From the NCBI GenBank assembly GCA_022432975.1, contig CM039503.1, positions 41,708,869-41,772,868 on the forward strand: a DNA stretch of 64,000 bases, given 5' to 3'. Below the pieces are notes generated by a model. It worked only from the letters and a program-made list of their open reading frames with translations. It was not told the origin of the DNA and did no database searches. Position numbers and translations under genes: made by a program. Below are positions 23,801 to 36,282 of the stretch, one piece after another (the stretch's first letter is position 1; each line of letters starts with the position of its first letter). The stretch comes from Begonia masoniana (lineage: Eukaryota; Streptophyta; Magnoliopsida; Cucurbitales; Begoniaceae).

Positions 23801-24785
23801 TAGAAGCAGTGCACAGTGTGTCAGCCATGCTTTCTGCCATATCCTTGAGACCTACCATTCTAGAAAGAATAAAGGAAGATCAGACAAATGATGTAGAGTG
23901 CAACAAGTACAGATTAAGCATGGAATCTACTGTTAATTCAGATTTCAATTATTCCAATGATAAGATCCTTAAGTTTAGAAATAGATGGTTTGTTCCTACC
24001 ATTAAAGAACTTCGAGATGAGATTCTTTCTGAAGCACATTCTTCTAGATTTTCTGTCCACCCTGGAAGTACGAAGATGTACAAGGACGTTAGACAGCATT
24101 ATTGGTGGCCAAGTATGAAAAGGAGTGTGGCGGAGTATGTAGGATCATGCTTGTGTTGTCAACAGGTTAAAGTTGAGCATCAGAGACCCTCAGGAACATT
24201 GCAACCTTTACCACTTACCGAATGGAAATGGGAACAAATAATGATGGATTTTGTTGTGGGATTGCCTAGAACAGCAAAGGGACATGACGCAATCTGGGTA
24301 ATAGTTGATCGATTAACCAAATCTACCCACTTTCTGCCGATGAGAATGACTTACTCGATGGATCAGCTTGCTGAATTGTATGTGCATGAGATTGTACGTT
24401 TACATGGAGTTCCTATTGCAATTGTGTCAGATCAAGATTCTCGATTCACATCTAAGTTTTGGAAGAGTTTGCACAAGGCTATGGGAACACAGCTTAGTTT
24501 TAGCACAGCTTTTCACCCTCAAACTGATGGACAATCCGAGAGGACTATCCAAACACTAGAGGATATGCTCCGTGCATGCATATTATATTTTCAAGGATCT
24601 TGGAGTAAATATTTATCATTGGTGGAGTTTTCTTATAATAACAGTTTTCAAGCAACAATAGGAATGGCACCGTATGAAGCATTGTATGGACGTAAATGCA
24701 GATCTCCTTTGTAATGGGATGAAGTTGGTGAAGCACAGTTGCTTGGTCCTAACATCGTGCAACAAACTGTTGAGAAGGTTGCCCT
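20806..24785 (+). pseudogene. R gag-pol (broken by seven in-frame stops and by X-b)
   Basis: A single reading frame runs from the ATG at 20806 (MSR, stop, PGRPR). Gag: capsid-type region with WLRRIESMFRCANI and FHLAGDAQLWWE, then CCHC knuckles at about 21712 (CFNCEEVGHTIKEC) and 21775 (CYNCNKVGHISRDC). Protease: LIDSGATHSFIA, Asp at 21946. From 22330 an uninterrupted 794-codon stretch holds reverse transcriptase (YRELNK; FIDD at residues 208-211), RNase H (D357, E394, D419) and integrase (H570, H577, C607, C610; D640, D701, E737 with 35-residue spacing). Stops: 20815, 21253, 21343, 21571, 22111, 22321, 24712. The frame never shifts. All catalytic residues named are present, so the copy is fairly young but inactive. 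The end is at 27391-27887. Confidence 0.95.
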
Positions 24786-24950
24786 CATCCTGTAACACCC
24801 GACATTTCGGCCAGGTGATTTTCTGACCATTTTATTTATCACCCTTTTATTTAACCTTTATGATTTAAATTTGATGTTAAGACAAATTTATTACAAGTTG
24901 AGTAAAACTAGGTTGGGTGGCAGAATTGTAATTAAGATTGATGGATTAAG

Positions 24951-24959
24951 TATAAATAG
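24951..24959 (+). promoter_or_regulatory. TATA box of X-b
   Basis: TATAAATAG is followed by a leader with GGCGATTTCTTCTCTCCCGA. The same box and leader occur, reverse-complemented, in X-a at about 8086-8096. This places transcription start near the LTR's 5' end, so most of the LTR would be transcribed leader. Confidence 0.7.
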
Positions 24960-25445
24960 AAAAAGGAAACCTTAAATCTCATTTAAACCTCACTGTAGCC
25001 GACACCCTTCTCTCGGCGATTTCTTCTCTCCCGAGCTCCTGCTCTCTGTTACCGGCGTTCTCCCTCACTGACGACTATTTTCAGCCTGCATTTTCTCTGC
25101 AAGTTCGTACCCGAGGTATGCAATAGACAATGTAGCTATCTGTTAGTTTATCAGCTCTGTTTTCAGCTCAGCATCTGAACTTGGAGTTTATCAATGGCCA
25201 TGCCGTTTTAGAACATTTTAGAATCCGAGAGTAGTAATGTCAACCCGAATAGATTCTGGTCATTTTAAGTAACCTAACTCAGATTTAATCAATAGTAGAA
25301 CCTCTTTGTTCTATTTTGGATTTCAGATTCTGCACAGAGCTTTAGACTAAGGATTCGGAGATGACTCTAGCTATTAGATTCTAGGATGACCTATGATTAG
25401 AACTTTTAGGATTTTATTTAACTACTGTAATGTGAAATGTGTTAG

Positions 25446-25491
25446 GTGAAGAAGTTGAAGAGAAAGTGATCCAAGTTGCTAAGGAATCCAG
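25446..25491 (+). other. Putative LTR microexon (X-b), 46 nt
   Basis: AATGTGTTAG precedes, GTAAGTGAATGT follows. X-c has a near-identical block (AGGTGAAGAAGTTAAAGAGA...GACCAGGTAAGT at about 28734-28785). The downstream acceptor-like block ends CTTATGATGTAG at 26113. Confidence 0.5.
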
Positions 25492-26539
25492 GTAAGTGAA
25501 TGTATTAAGTTTCCGGCCAATAGGGCCCTACATCAAAGGATTAAGTTAGATTTAGTGAACATTGTCTGCTATATGTTTGATGAAATGTCGATGGATATGG
25601 TTCTGTTATTCTCATGTACTCCCCTGTCTTAGTTCGATGATTAAGTGCATTTATGTTATGCATCATGTTTTACTTCTCAAGCATATGAAAATGTTTTGAA
25701 ATATGTTTTCTCATGAATAAGGTAAGAAGATAAAACTTATGCAACGTGGTTAAGTGAGGGTTGGGGGTGGTTCGGCGTATGTCACAGTCCGCAGTAGGAC
25801 ATATGAATACGACCCGCAGTAGGGACCATGATCAAACTCACTGTCGAACCCCCTTTACCGGCACAAATCCTCCCTTAAACCACATAATGTAATGAAGAAT
25901 ATGAATGATGAAAGGAATGATGAATATGGGCATGTCTACGAATGATGATTATGAACAATGAATACGAGATACGATTATGAATGATGATTAAGATAAGTAC
26001 ATGAAAAGAAAAGACTTATGAGCATGTTTTTCTCCAAGTTATGCATTCATGAACTCATAATAGTTTGCATTCCTTACTAAGCCTTACGCTTACAGTTACA
26101 CCTTATGATGTAGGTGAAGAAATATCAGGTGAGGAATTCAAAGTTGATGAAAATGTCTAAGCTAGGTTGCTGGAGGTGATCAGTGTGAAATCTGTGGCTG
26201 GATGGCAAATGAGTAACCCTGGTTAACGTTTTATGATTTAAGGATGTTTATAAGTTCTGAAGTTTAAGTAGTAATGTTTATGATTATGGAAGTCTAAGCA
26301 TGATGACTTTACTTTCGAATTATTGAGTTCTGAGTTTGTCTGGTATGAGTACTGAATCTGAGGATATTTATGAGGATATGAAATGAATTATTAAGTCTTT
26401 CGCTGTATGAGTTCTAGTAAGTTTATGGTTCATTCCGCTTGAGTCCTGGTTATTAAGATCGAGGCTATGAAGTTTATGTTATCTAAAATCTAAGTCTGAG
26501 AAAAGCCAGGATGTCTTCTGCCGAGGGACGCTGGAGGAA

Positions 26540-26935
26540 AAATTGTTGTCTTCCGGCTGACGTCATCGGCAGGAGAAGTGTGATAGAAGTTGTATGAGTT
26601 TGCCTTCCGGCTGACGTCATCGGAAGGGGAAAAATGGTTGTCTTCCGGCTGACGTCATCGGAAGAGGAGAATTGTTGTCTTCCGGCTGACGTCATCGGCA
26701 GGAGAAGTGTGATAGAAGTTGTATGAGTTTGCCTTCCGGCTGACGTCATCGGAAGGGGAAAAATGGTTGTCTTCCGGCTGACGTCATCGGAAGAGGAGAA
26801 TTGTTGTCTTCCGGCTGACGTTATCGGCAGGAGAAATGTGATGGAAGTTGTATGGGTTTGCCTTCCGGCTGACGTCATCGGAAGAGGAAAATGGTTGTCT
26901 CCCGGCTGACGTCATCGGAAGAAGAAAACGCTATT
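26540..26935 (+). repeat. 129-bp repeat with clustered TGACGTCA motifs in X-b
   Basis: CTTCCGGCTGACGTCATCGG recurs throughout. A super-unit of 129 bp repeats about three times (CGTCATCGGCAGGAG at about 26561 and 26690; a third, mutated to GTTATCGG, at about 26819). About eight perfect TGACGTCA palindromes are present. The 131-codon open frame on the other strand follows from the 129-bp period and is rejected as a gene. Confidence 0.85.
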
Positions 26936-27390
26936 TTGTCGTCTAGTGACCGGTAGAGGTAGTGTAATTCTCTACCGGAAGACAAAGATGTTATTTTGTC
27001 GCCTAGTGACCGGTATAGGTAGTGTAATTCTCTACCGGAAGAAGTATATCACACGAGTAAATTTAATGAAGCACGAGAGAGTCACGTGTCCACCAGTAGA
27101 TGTCCCCTACCGGATGAGGTTTTAATGAACACGAGAGCTGCACGTGTTCATCGGTAGATGTCCACCACCGAGCGAGTTTTAATGGGTCACGTGTTAAGCT
27201 CATGCTCACCGGAAGATGTGAACTCTAAGCTTGTCGTTTAGCGATTGGCTGAAGTGCTTGCATGGCTCGCCGGCAGATGCTATGCACTTCATTAAAGTTA
27301 CGTTTTCAAAAAAAAAGAGTACAAAAATGAATTTAAGTTTAAGTAAGGTCAAGAATTTCGTGACGGTCCTCCTCGGGTCGTTACACATCC

Positions 27391-27887
27391 GCCCGAGGAT
27401 CTTAATAGCTCAAAGCCTACAAAAAAGCTATGCCGACAGAAGACGCAGAGAATTAGAGTTTGAAGTAGGTGATGAAGTTTTTCTTAAGGTATCACCATTC
27501 AAAGGAGTTGTGAGATTTGGTAAGAGAGGCAAGTTGAACCTCAGATTTATTGGACCCTTTTTTATCTTGAAAAGGATTGGGAAGGCAGCTTACGAATTAC
27601 AGCTACCAACCTCTATGGAAGGAATCCATAATGTGTTCCATGTTTCCATGTTAAAGAAGTGTGTACGAGATCCATCACAGATTGTGAAACAGCAGAGTAT
27701 TGAAGTTCATCCTACTCTTTCATATGAGGAGAAACCAGTAAGGATCTTAGACTATGCTGTGAAAGTGTTGCGCAACAAAGAAGTTCCACCAGTGAAAGTC
27801 TTATGGCATAACCAGAATATAAAGGAGACAACTTGGGAGCGCCAGCAAGACATGATGGACCAACATCCAAAATTATTCAGAAATTGA
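27391..27887 (+). pseudogene. R pol C-terminus: integrase tail with chromodomain-like region
   Basis: It continues the R pol frame after X-b. A basic linker (YADRRRRELEFEVGDEVFLK) leads to the GPF/SH3-like segment FIGPFFILKRIGKAAYELQL, then HNVFHVSMLKKC. The chromodomain-like end is PVKVLWHNQNIKETTWERQQ. The domain is expected to steer integration towards marked chromatin. The stop is at 27885, 38 bases before the 3' LTR. Confidence 0.93.
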
Positions 27888-27910
27888 ATTTTGAGGACAA
27901 AATTCTTTTA

Positions 27911-27922
27911 AGGAGGGTAGAT
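27911..27922 (+). other. Polypurine tract of R
   Basis: AGGAGGGTAGAT abuts the 3' LTR start TGTAGCACC at 27923. It is the usual position for plus-strand priming. Confidence 0.88.
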
Positions 27923-30900
27923 TGTAGCACCCGGTTTCATTTAGCCAACTTAATTTGTCAACTAGTAGTGAATGTTTTATAGATGAAATTGGGGAAAATT
28001 AGTGATTAGGATAATGAGTGACTAGGCGAGGGCATAATGGTAAATTGAGATATAAAGTGGATAACCTATTTAAGGGAAGAGTGTAACACCCGAGTTAACG
28101 GCAGGTGATTTTCTTAACTGTATTAACGGTCATAAATATTTAATCTTCGTAGTTTAGGATTTATGCCAAGCTTAATTAATTACATGTGGATCTAAACTAG
28201 GTTGAGTGGCAAAGTTGTAATAATGGAGGATTGAGGCCAGTATTTAAAGGAAAAGGAAATGGAATTAAACCTCATTTAAACCACTATAGCCGACACCTCC
28301 CTTTCCGGCAATTTCTTCTCTCCCAAGCCCCCGCTCACTGCTATCAGTGTCTTCCTCTCCGACGACCAGTTTCTAGCCCGCATTCCTTTGCGAATCCGCA
28401 CCCGAGGTATGTAATGGACAATGTAGTTATCTGTTTGTGTTTGGAGCTCTGTTTTCAGCTCGGCATTTGAACTCAGATTTTATCAATGGCCGAGTAGTAT
28501 TAGAACATTTTAGAATCCGAGAGTAGTAATATCAACCCGAATCGATTCTGGACATTTTAAGTAACCAACTTAGATTTAATCGATAGTAGAACCTGTTTGT
28601 TTTATTTTGGATTTCAGATTCTGCACAGTATATCAAACCAAGGATTCGGGAATGACTTTAGCTAATAGATCCTAGGATGATTTATGAATAGAGTTTTAGG
28701 ATTTTGATTTAACTACTGTAATGCACATGTTTTAGGTGAAGAAGTTAAAGAGAAGAAGTTCAGATTGCTAAGGAGACCAGGTAAGTGAATGTATAGGTTT
28801 CTCGGTCATTAGGACCCTACATCAGAGGATACTAAGTAGAATGTTATGTGATGATTAGAAACTCCCTTATGCGGATGTCTAGTGTTCTTGATGACGTTTA
28901 GTTCGAAAGTAATATTCCATGATGGATAATGCTCTGCTCTGTAGCTTGATGTTTTAAGAGTTTCCATATTCACGCATCATGAAAGTTTTATGCATATGAA
29001 AATGTTTTAAAAGCATGTTTTCTCATGAACAAGATAAGATGATAAAATCCCTGCAACGTGGTTGAGTGAGGGTTGGGGGCGGCTCGGCGTATGTCACAGT
29101 CCAAAGAAGGACATATGTATACAACCCGCAGTAGGGACCATGATCAAAATCACTGTCGAACCCCCTTTACCGGCACAAATCCTCTCTCATTCCACACAAC
29201 TGAAATGATGAATATGAACAATGATTATGAATAATGATTACGAATGATGAATATGATTCATGATTATGAATGATGAATATGAACAAGAATATGAACAAGA
29301 AATGATCTATGAGTATGTTTTCTCTGAATTATGCATTCATGCACTCATGTTAATGTCGCATTCCTTACTAAGCATTAGGCTTATAGATGAACCTTATGAT
29401 GTAGGTGAAGAGACTACAGGTGAAGATACTAACTTCAAAGAGGATATTTAAAGCTGGTTGCTGGAGGATACTCAAAGTGACAGTGCGGGGCTGGAGAGGC
29501 GATTATGACCCTGGTTATTGCTCCATTATGTCAGTAAGAATATAAGAACTGGAATTATGTAGGATGGTGTTAGTATTGTTTGGGTTAACTTTTGAGTCTG
29601 GGATTGGATATGAGGATATGTTTCCTTTTCAAAGGATTTATGTCATGCAAGTCTTCCGCTATTTATACTCTGAATGAATTTGTTATACCAGTAAGAGCCT
29701 TTCTTAGCTAAGTTGTTTTATGTGAAAGTTGGATGAATCCTTTTGGTAAGAGTTTCTACCGGAAGATGTGTTTTCTCCTATCGGTAGAGTGTTTAGCTAT
29801 CGGATGATGAAAGTGCTATTTTGTCTTCTAGCGATCGGTAGATGTAGAGTGTTTAGCCATTGGATGATGAAAGTATAGTTTTGTCGTTTAGCGATCAGCA
29901 GATGTAGAGTGTTTAGTGATCGGATGATGTAAAGCTTGTATGCTATCGGAAGATGTCTAAGATGAACACGTGAATTTCACATGTCTATCGGTAGATGTTT
30001 TAATAAGTCACGAGAGCTGCACGTGTCCATCGGTAGATGTCCACTACCGGATGATGTTTAAGTGATCACGTGAGAAGCACGCACCGGTAGATGTTTTCTA
30101 CCGGACGTCGGTGAGAGAGTTGTGTGAAGTGCACGATACAAATCGGATGGTGCGAGCTCTGATGCATGCAAACCCATGCAATCCGAGATCGATGAAGTCG
30201 AGCGACTGGAGGGCAATTCATCCCCGCCCGACTATGTCTTAGAACCGATGATCGTGTATGGTCGCTCGTGTCTGTGAGCGATTAAGTAAGTAATATCATT
30301 AAGAAGTCAGGTACAAGGGATTAATTCTCCATCACATAAGTTGAAGCCTTTAAGTCTGCTAGATACACTATTAAAAAAAAAAGGGAGAAGAGAGTCCAAT
30401 TATGAATTAAAGTTTTAAGTAAAGTCAAGAATTTCGTGGCGATCCTCCCCGGGTCGTTACAAAGAGGTTCTGCATTTAATGCACAGTAGCCGCCACCCTA
30501 TTACCATTTCCCTTCGTTTGATTTTCAGCTCAGCTCAGCAGACTTCCTTCCGATATTTTCCTCTCTGATTTTCTCCATTCTAGGTGAGTTTGTTTCATTT
30601 TTACTTGCTGTTTTAGTGATTAGATAACAGAGAGATTATAGGGGAGTGTTCGTGAATGCTGTGAGTGAGAGTTAGTTTCGGGTTTTGGGGAGAACCAGGA
30701 ATGCTCGACGAGCAGGACTTCCAGCTAGTTTCCCTAAGATTTCTAAATAGTTTAGAATGAAATTTAGTAATGTGGTGCTCTGTTTACGATTATAGGTGAG
30801 CAGACTCCTGAAGTAGCTTACAACCAAACAATATTAAGAAGACCAGGTAAGTGAAGTATGCTTGTGCCTTCGGGCCTACATCACAAAACAATAGGGTTAT

Positions 30901-32463
30901 GTGTGCTTGATTGTGTTTGTATGTCATGCATCATATTTTTGAAAGTATGCAAAAATAAATTTACATGAAATGGCATGGTAATGAATGAACGGAGTGTAAC
31001 AGATAAGCTATTAAGGGAACTAATCCACCCCTTAACTTATGAAGGGATTTATACTTTGGGAGAAGTGATCCAACTCCCAATTTCACAGGGAGATCTCAAC
31101 AGTTGTTAAGGGAACTAATCCGCCCCTTAATCAAGAGAGAGGATGTATGGCTTTGGGAGAAGTGATCCAACTCCCAATTTCACAGGGGGATCAGATCAGA
31201 AACGAATGCATATGCAACTGAGATGAGAAAGTAGAACCTGCATGTTTAGGAATTTATGTTTCAGCATTCCATTTCATTACTGCTTTACTTACTTAGCATT
31301 AGGCTAATAGATGAGTTTTGTGATGTAGGTGAAGAAGTGACAGCAGGTGTGCTCTTTGAGTTTGCTGAGAACTAGGCAGGTTCGAGGGATGCATTCATGC
31401 ACCGATCTGGCAACTGATGGGGCGGTTTAACTGGTGTCAGTAGATGAGAAGGTTTAGTGAACCATGATTCAATTTAAGTATGTTGAGAGTTTTTGTGACA
31501 GTGGTAGTTTTAATGTTTTTGAATACATTTTAGACTTTTCTAATAATGATACTCTGTTGGTTTTAATAGTGGTTTTACCAAATCTTGGAGTAATGCATGG
31601 ATTTAAGTAGTTTTGAATGATTTTTAGTAAAATGCTCAAGTTCTTTTGGTAGTCGGAGTTTCTTTGTTTAGAGTGAAATTGTTGCTATGCTGTTTTGTTG
31701 AGTGTTTTTGATCTATCGGTAGATGATGTCTATCGGCAGATGTTGAGTATTTTTGATCTATCGGTAGATGATGTCTATCGGTGGATTTAGTCCAGCGGTA
31801 GAAGTCGAGAGTTTTGTCTATCGGTAGATGTAGTCTATCGGTGGATGTGAGTATGAGAATTTGTCGTTTTGTGACCGGGTGATGTCGAGTATTATATCTA
31901 TCGGAAGATGTAGGAAGAAATTTGTCGTTTTACGATCGGCAGATGTTACTTGAGGATTTTTTTTGTCGTCTAGTGACCGGATGATGCAGCTTGTTCTATC
32001 GGTAGATGTGTGCAGCCGACGCGTCGTCGGCAGATGTGAGCAGATGACGTGTGAAGTCGACGTGTCGATTCTGTCTCTGCTTCCACCGCTGAGTCTTTTG
32101 TCTTTACTTCTACCGCTGGCACTGTTTGGCGGTAGAAGCCTTCTGTTTCTGTTTCTGCCTCTACCATTGACTTTGTTCAGTGAAAGATGCGTTTGACTTT
32201 TTACGAACTTTAAGTATTTCACGCTTAAGCCTTTTTTTCTTTTGGCTGAATTATTTCTTAATATTATAGCTGATTATTCAAACGTTGTTTCATAGTTTTG
32301 CTCAACTCTGTTATGCTCAAATGATTTTTCCGCTGCAATGTTTACCTTGTAAAATGTCAAATTTTGTCCATTGAGTGAAGTTTAAGAATTTTCTCAAAAA
32401 ATCCTATAGTTCGGTTCCGTATCTTGTGTAGCGAACCGGGTTCAGAAAACTCGGGGCGTTACA
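27923..32463 (+). repeat. 3' LTR of R, split by X-c
   Basis: The first 159 bases (27923-28081) and 30467-32463 together match the 5' LTR. X-c and one TSD copy (AAGAG) fill the gap. It ends CGGGGCGTTACA followed by the TSD ACTCA. Confidence 0.95.
28082..30461 (+). mobile_element. Solo LTR of family X (X-c)
   Basis: TGTAACACCCGAGTTAACGG to CGGGTCGTTACA, 2380 bp, with a perfect TSD AAGAG (28077-28081 and 30462-30466). It belongs to the GAGTTAACGG subtype, as do X-e and X-f. At 29800-29960 it carries two or three diverged copies of the unit that became the 60-bp arrays in X-e and X-f. It is therefore a good model of the pre-expansion state. Confidence 0.95.
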
Positions 32464-32691
32464 ACTCACGACATACACACGACTCACAATATGCAAACAA
32501 CTGTGGTGTAGGCCTTTCTGGGCGACTCTCAAACATTCTCAACCACACTACTACTTACCTGGTGTCCTAGCTCGCTGAGGATGCTCGGTTCCCTGTCCAC
32601 CTACAGCTCGACTTACGACAAAAATTCAACTTCATTAAAATCAAGCTTACATTCACCAATTTACTCTCAAACTACTATTTCTAGCCTAACC

Positions 32692-35600
32692 TGTAACGAC
32701 CCAGACAGGAGCTGTCACTTAGTCATAATCTTTCATTAATCATTGACTCAACTTCTAACTTTTCTCCTCTATTTCCAATCTAGCATTTGCATACTTTTTT
32801 TTTTGAACTCACCCTTAGACTGATAACAGAGACGTTATATCATCAAGGGAACCGCACCCCCTTCGAAACTCGATTTTTCCTTAAATCCTGTCGGCTAAAT
32901 CTTACACAGAGTCGAGCAACTAAGCTCGGTCATTTGATCAGTGACTTAACCGGGTAGGGAAGAAAATGCCCCAGCCCACTGGACATTAATAAGATCGGTT
33001 TGCATGGGTTCGCATGCAGCGGGCGACGAAGTATATAACACCCGATTTGTCACATGTGCCCTGCGTGACTCAGTTATAGACGCCCAGTAGAAAACATCTA
33101 CCGGTGGTCACGAGCATTGCACGTGTCTAATTAAAGACATCGCCCGGTCTCAATCCCACTAATGTTCCCCACTTGCACGTGTCTAATTAAAGACATCGCC
33201 CGGTCTCGAACATTCCCCACTAGATGTTCATATTTACACTACATCGACCGGTGGTCACGAGCATTGCACGTGTCTAATTAAAGACATCGCCCGGTCTCGA
33301 ACATTCCCCACTAGATGTTCATATTTACACTACATCGACCGGTGGTCACGAGCATTGCACGTGTCTAATTAAAGACATCGCCCGGTCTCGAACATTCCCC
33401 ACTAGATGTTCATATTTACACTACATCGACCGGTGGTCACGAGCATTGCACGTGTCTAATTAAAGACATCGCCCGGTCTCGAACATTCCCCACTAGATGT
33501 TCATATTTACACTACATCGACCGGTGGTCACGAGCATTGCACGTGTCTAATTAAAGACATCGCCCGGTCTCGAACATTCCCCACTAGATGTTCATATTTA
33601 CACTACATCGACCGGTGGTCACGAGCATTGCACGTGTCTAATTAAAGACATCGCCCGGTCTCGAACATTCCCCACTAGATGTTCATATTTACACTACATC
33701 GACCGGTGGTCACGAGCATTGCACGTGTCTAATTAAAGACATCGCCCGGTCTCGAACATTCCCCACTAGATGTTCATATTTACACTACATCGACCGGTGG
33801 TCACGAGCATTGCACGTGTCTAATTAAAGACATCGCCCGGTCTCGAACATTCCCCACTAGATGTTCATATTTACACTACATCGACCGGTGGTCACGAGCA
33901 TTGCACGTGTCTAATTAAAGACATCGCCCGGTCTCGAACATTCCCCACTAGATGTTCATATTTACACTACATCGACCGGTGGTCACGAGCATTGCACGTG
34001 TCTAATTAAAGACATCGCCCGGTCTCGAACATTCCCCACTAGATGTTCATATTTACACTACATCGACCGGTGGTCACGAGCATTGCACGTGTCTAATTAA
34101 AGACATCGCCCGGTCTCGAACATTCCCCACTAGATGTTCATATTTACACTACATCGACCGGTGGTCACGTGCGCCTTGCATGACTAATTAAAAAATTACT
34201 CGAGTGCTAAACAACAAGAAAATACTCACATCATCCGGTGGCTAAACGACAAAACCACATTTTCATCGTCACCGACTAAACGACAACTACATTCCCATCA
34301 TCCGGTGACTAAACATACTACATCATCCGGTGAGGAAACATACTACATCATCCGGTGAGGAACATACTACATCATCCGGTGACTAAACGACAAAACCACA
34401 TTTTCATCATCCGGTGACTAAACATACTACATCATCCGGTGAGGAAACATACTACATCATCTGGTGAGGAACATACTACATCATCGGGTGACTAATTGTT
34501 CAACTTCTATCATTGACATCCGCCGATGACGTCAGCCGGATGATTGCCTCATCCAACTTCTATCATACGGCAGTAAAACACTATAATCATCAAACAACTT
34601 CCTCCAACAGAAAATACCACAACTCACCCAAATCTTAACTTTGTAACTATAAACCTCAATGAGAAAGAATCATAGACTCATATAGAATACACATAGCGGA
34701 AGACTTAAGCAAAACAGACCATTCAATAATCTTTAAAATCATTATCAGACTCTGAAGTCTAATCAATCAAATATGAATCTCATTGTTATAAGAAATTCTA
34801 TTATACTTAGACATCTGTTTATCATAAACTTCACTTACATACTATGAGCATAACCAGGGGACTTAATCGCCTGTCCAGCCTTGCACTGTCATACTGAGCA
34901 TCCTCCAGCAACCAGCTTTAAACATCATCTCTGGATTGGAAATCCTCACCTATTAGCTCCTCACCTACATCATAAGGTTTTACTATAAGCCTAATGCTTA
35001 GTAAGGAATGCAACACTAACACGGATGCATGAATGCATAATTCTGAAAACACATGCTCATAAGTCTTTTGTTGTTCATATCTTTGCTCGTAATCATCATT
35101 CATAGTCATGGATCATATTCATCATTCATAATCATTGATCATATTCTTCATTTAAGTTGTGTGGATTAAGAGAGGATTTGTGCCGGTAAAGGGGGTTCGA
35201 CAGTGAGTTTGATCTTGGTCCCTACTACGGGTCGTATTCATGTCCCTCTTTTGGACTGTGACATATGCCGAACCGCCCCTAACCTTCACTTAGTCAACGT
35301 TGCATAAGTTTTATCTTCTTACTTATTCATGAGAAAACCATGCTCTTAAAACATTTTCTTATGCATAAAATAGTCATGATACATGTACATGAAAATTCTT
35401 AAATCATCAAGCTACAGAACAGAACACTATCCAACACGAAACCTTACCATTGAACTAATCATCAACATAAATGCTAGACAGCAACATAAAGGAACTTCTA
35501 ATCATCGTATGAGTTTCTACCTAGCATCCTTTGATGTAGGGTCCTAATGACCGAGAAATCTGTACATTCACTTACCTGGTCTCCTTAGCAAAATCTGAGT

Positions 35601-36282
35601 CTCTTCTCTTCGGACTTCTTCACCTAAAACATTTACATAGCAGTAGTTAAAACAAAAATCCTATTAGTTCTAATCACAAGTCATCCTAGGGTCTAATAGC
35701 TAAAGTCATTCCTGAATCCTTAGTCTAATACTCTATGCAGTCTGAAATCCAAAAATCGGAATGGACAGACTCAACTATCGTTTACTGGGGGTTGGTTGTT
35801 TTTAAATGTCCAGAATCGATTCAGAATGACATTACCACTCTCAGATTCTAAAATATCCTTATTAATACTCGGCCATTAAAGAATCCAAAACTCCAATACT
35901 GAGCTGAAAACAGAGCTTAACAACTAACATATAACTACCTTGCCTATTTCATACCTTGGGCGTGGATTCGTAGGGAAAGCAGGCCTGAAGCCGGTCGTCG
36001 ACGAGAAGGATCACTGGTAACAGAGAGCGAGAGCTCAAGAGAGAAGAAATCGCCGAGAGTAGAAGATGTCGGCTACAGTGGTTTAAATGAAGTTTGAACC
36101 CTTTCCATTTTCTTTAAATACAGGTCTCAAACCTCCATTATTACAACTTTGCCACACAACCTAGTTTAAATCCACATGTAATTAATTAAGCTCGGCATAA
36201 AATTCTAAACCGGGAAAACTTAACTAAACACGACCGTTAAAACGGTTAAGGAAATCACCTGGTCGTTATTTCGGGTGTTACA
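32692..36282 (-). mobile_element. Solo LTR of family X (X-d)
   Basis: On the - strand it starts TGTAACACCCGAAATAACG and ends TCTGGGTCGTTACA, with a perfect TSD TAACC (32687-32691 and 36283-36287). It is 3591 bp long, about 1 kb longer than X-b because of the 91-bp array. One TGACGTCA lies at about 34526. A block of CATCATCCGGTGACTAAACG-type short repeats occupies 34230-34500. It sits in Z-R, beside R. Confidence 0.94.
33242..34151 (-). repeat. 91-bp tandem array, 10 perfect copies
   Basis: Units start CATCGACCGGTGGTCACGAG at 33242, 33333, 33424 and so on to 34061, with a partial unit at 34152 and diverged ones at 33099-33241. No differences among the ten units are visible. It occupies the same LTR zone as the arrays in X-a, X-b, X-e and X-f, with a different unit. 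Confidence 0.93.

Larger units (their letters stand above)
24791..27385 (+). mobile_element. Solo LTR of family X (X-b)
   Basis: TGTAACACCCGACATTTCGG to CGGGTCGTTACA, 2595 bp, with a perfect TSD CATCC (24786-24790 and 27386-27390). It interrupts R pol; removing it with one TSD copy restores the pol frame exactly. Its promoter (TATA at 24951) lies only about 160 bases from its 5' end. A C/T-rich leader, a microexon, GTCC/GGAC hairpins and a 129-bp array follow. Confidence 0.96.
18443..32463 (+). mobile_element. Ty3/gypsy chromovirus-like element R, both LTRs present
   Basis: Flanked by a perfect TSD ACTCA (18438-18442 and 32464-32468). Order: 5' LTR, primer site, gag-pol, polypurine tract, 3' LTR. 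The pol order PR-RT-RH-INT and the C-terminal chromodomain-like stretch fit plant chromoviruses (Tekay/Del-like by appearance). Two X solo LTRs interrupt it: X-b in the integrase C-terminus and X-c in the 3' LTR. Without them it is about 9.0 kb. The gag-pol reading frame is continuous but carries seven stop codons. The element lies inside Z-R. Confidence 0.95.

Noticed and set aside
26483..26878. 131-codon frame on the - strand
   Set aside because: Product of the 129-bp repeat in X-b.
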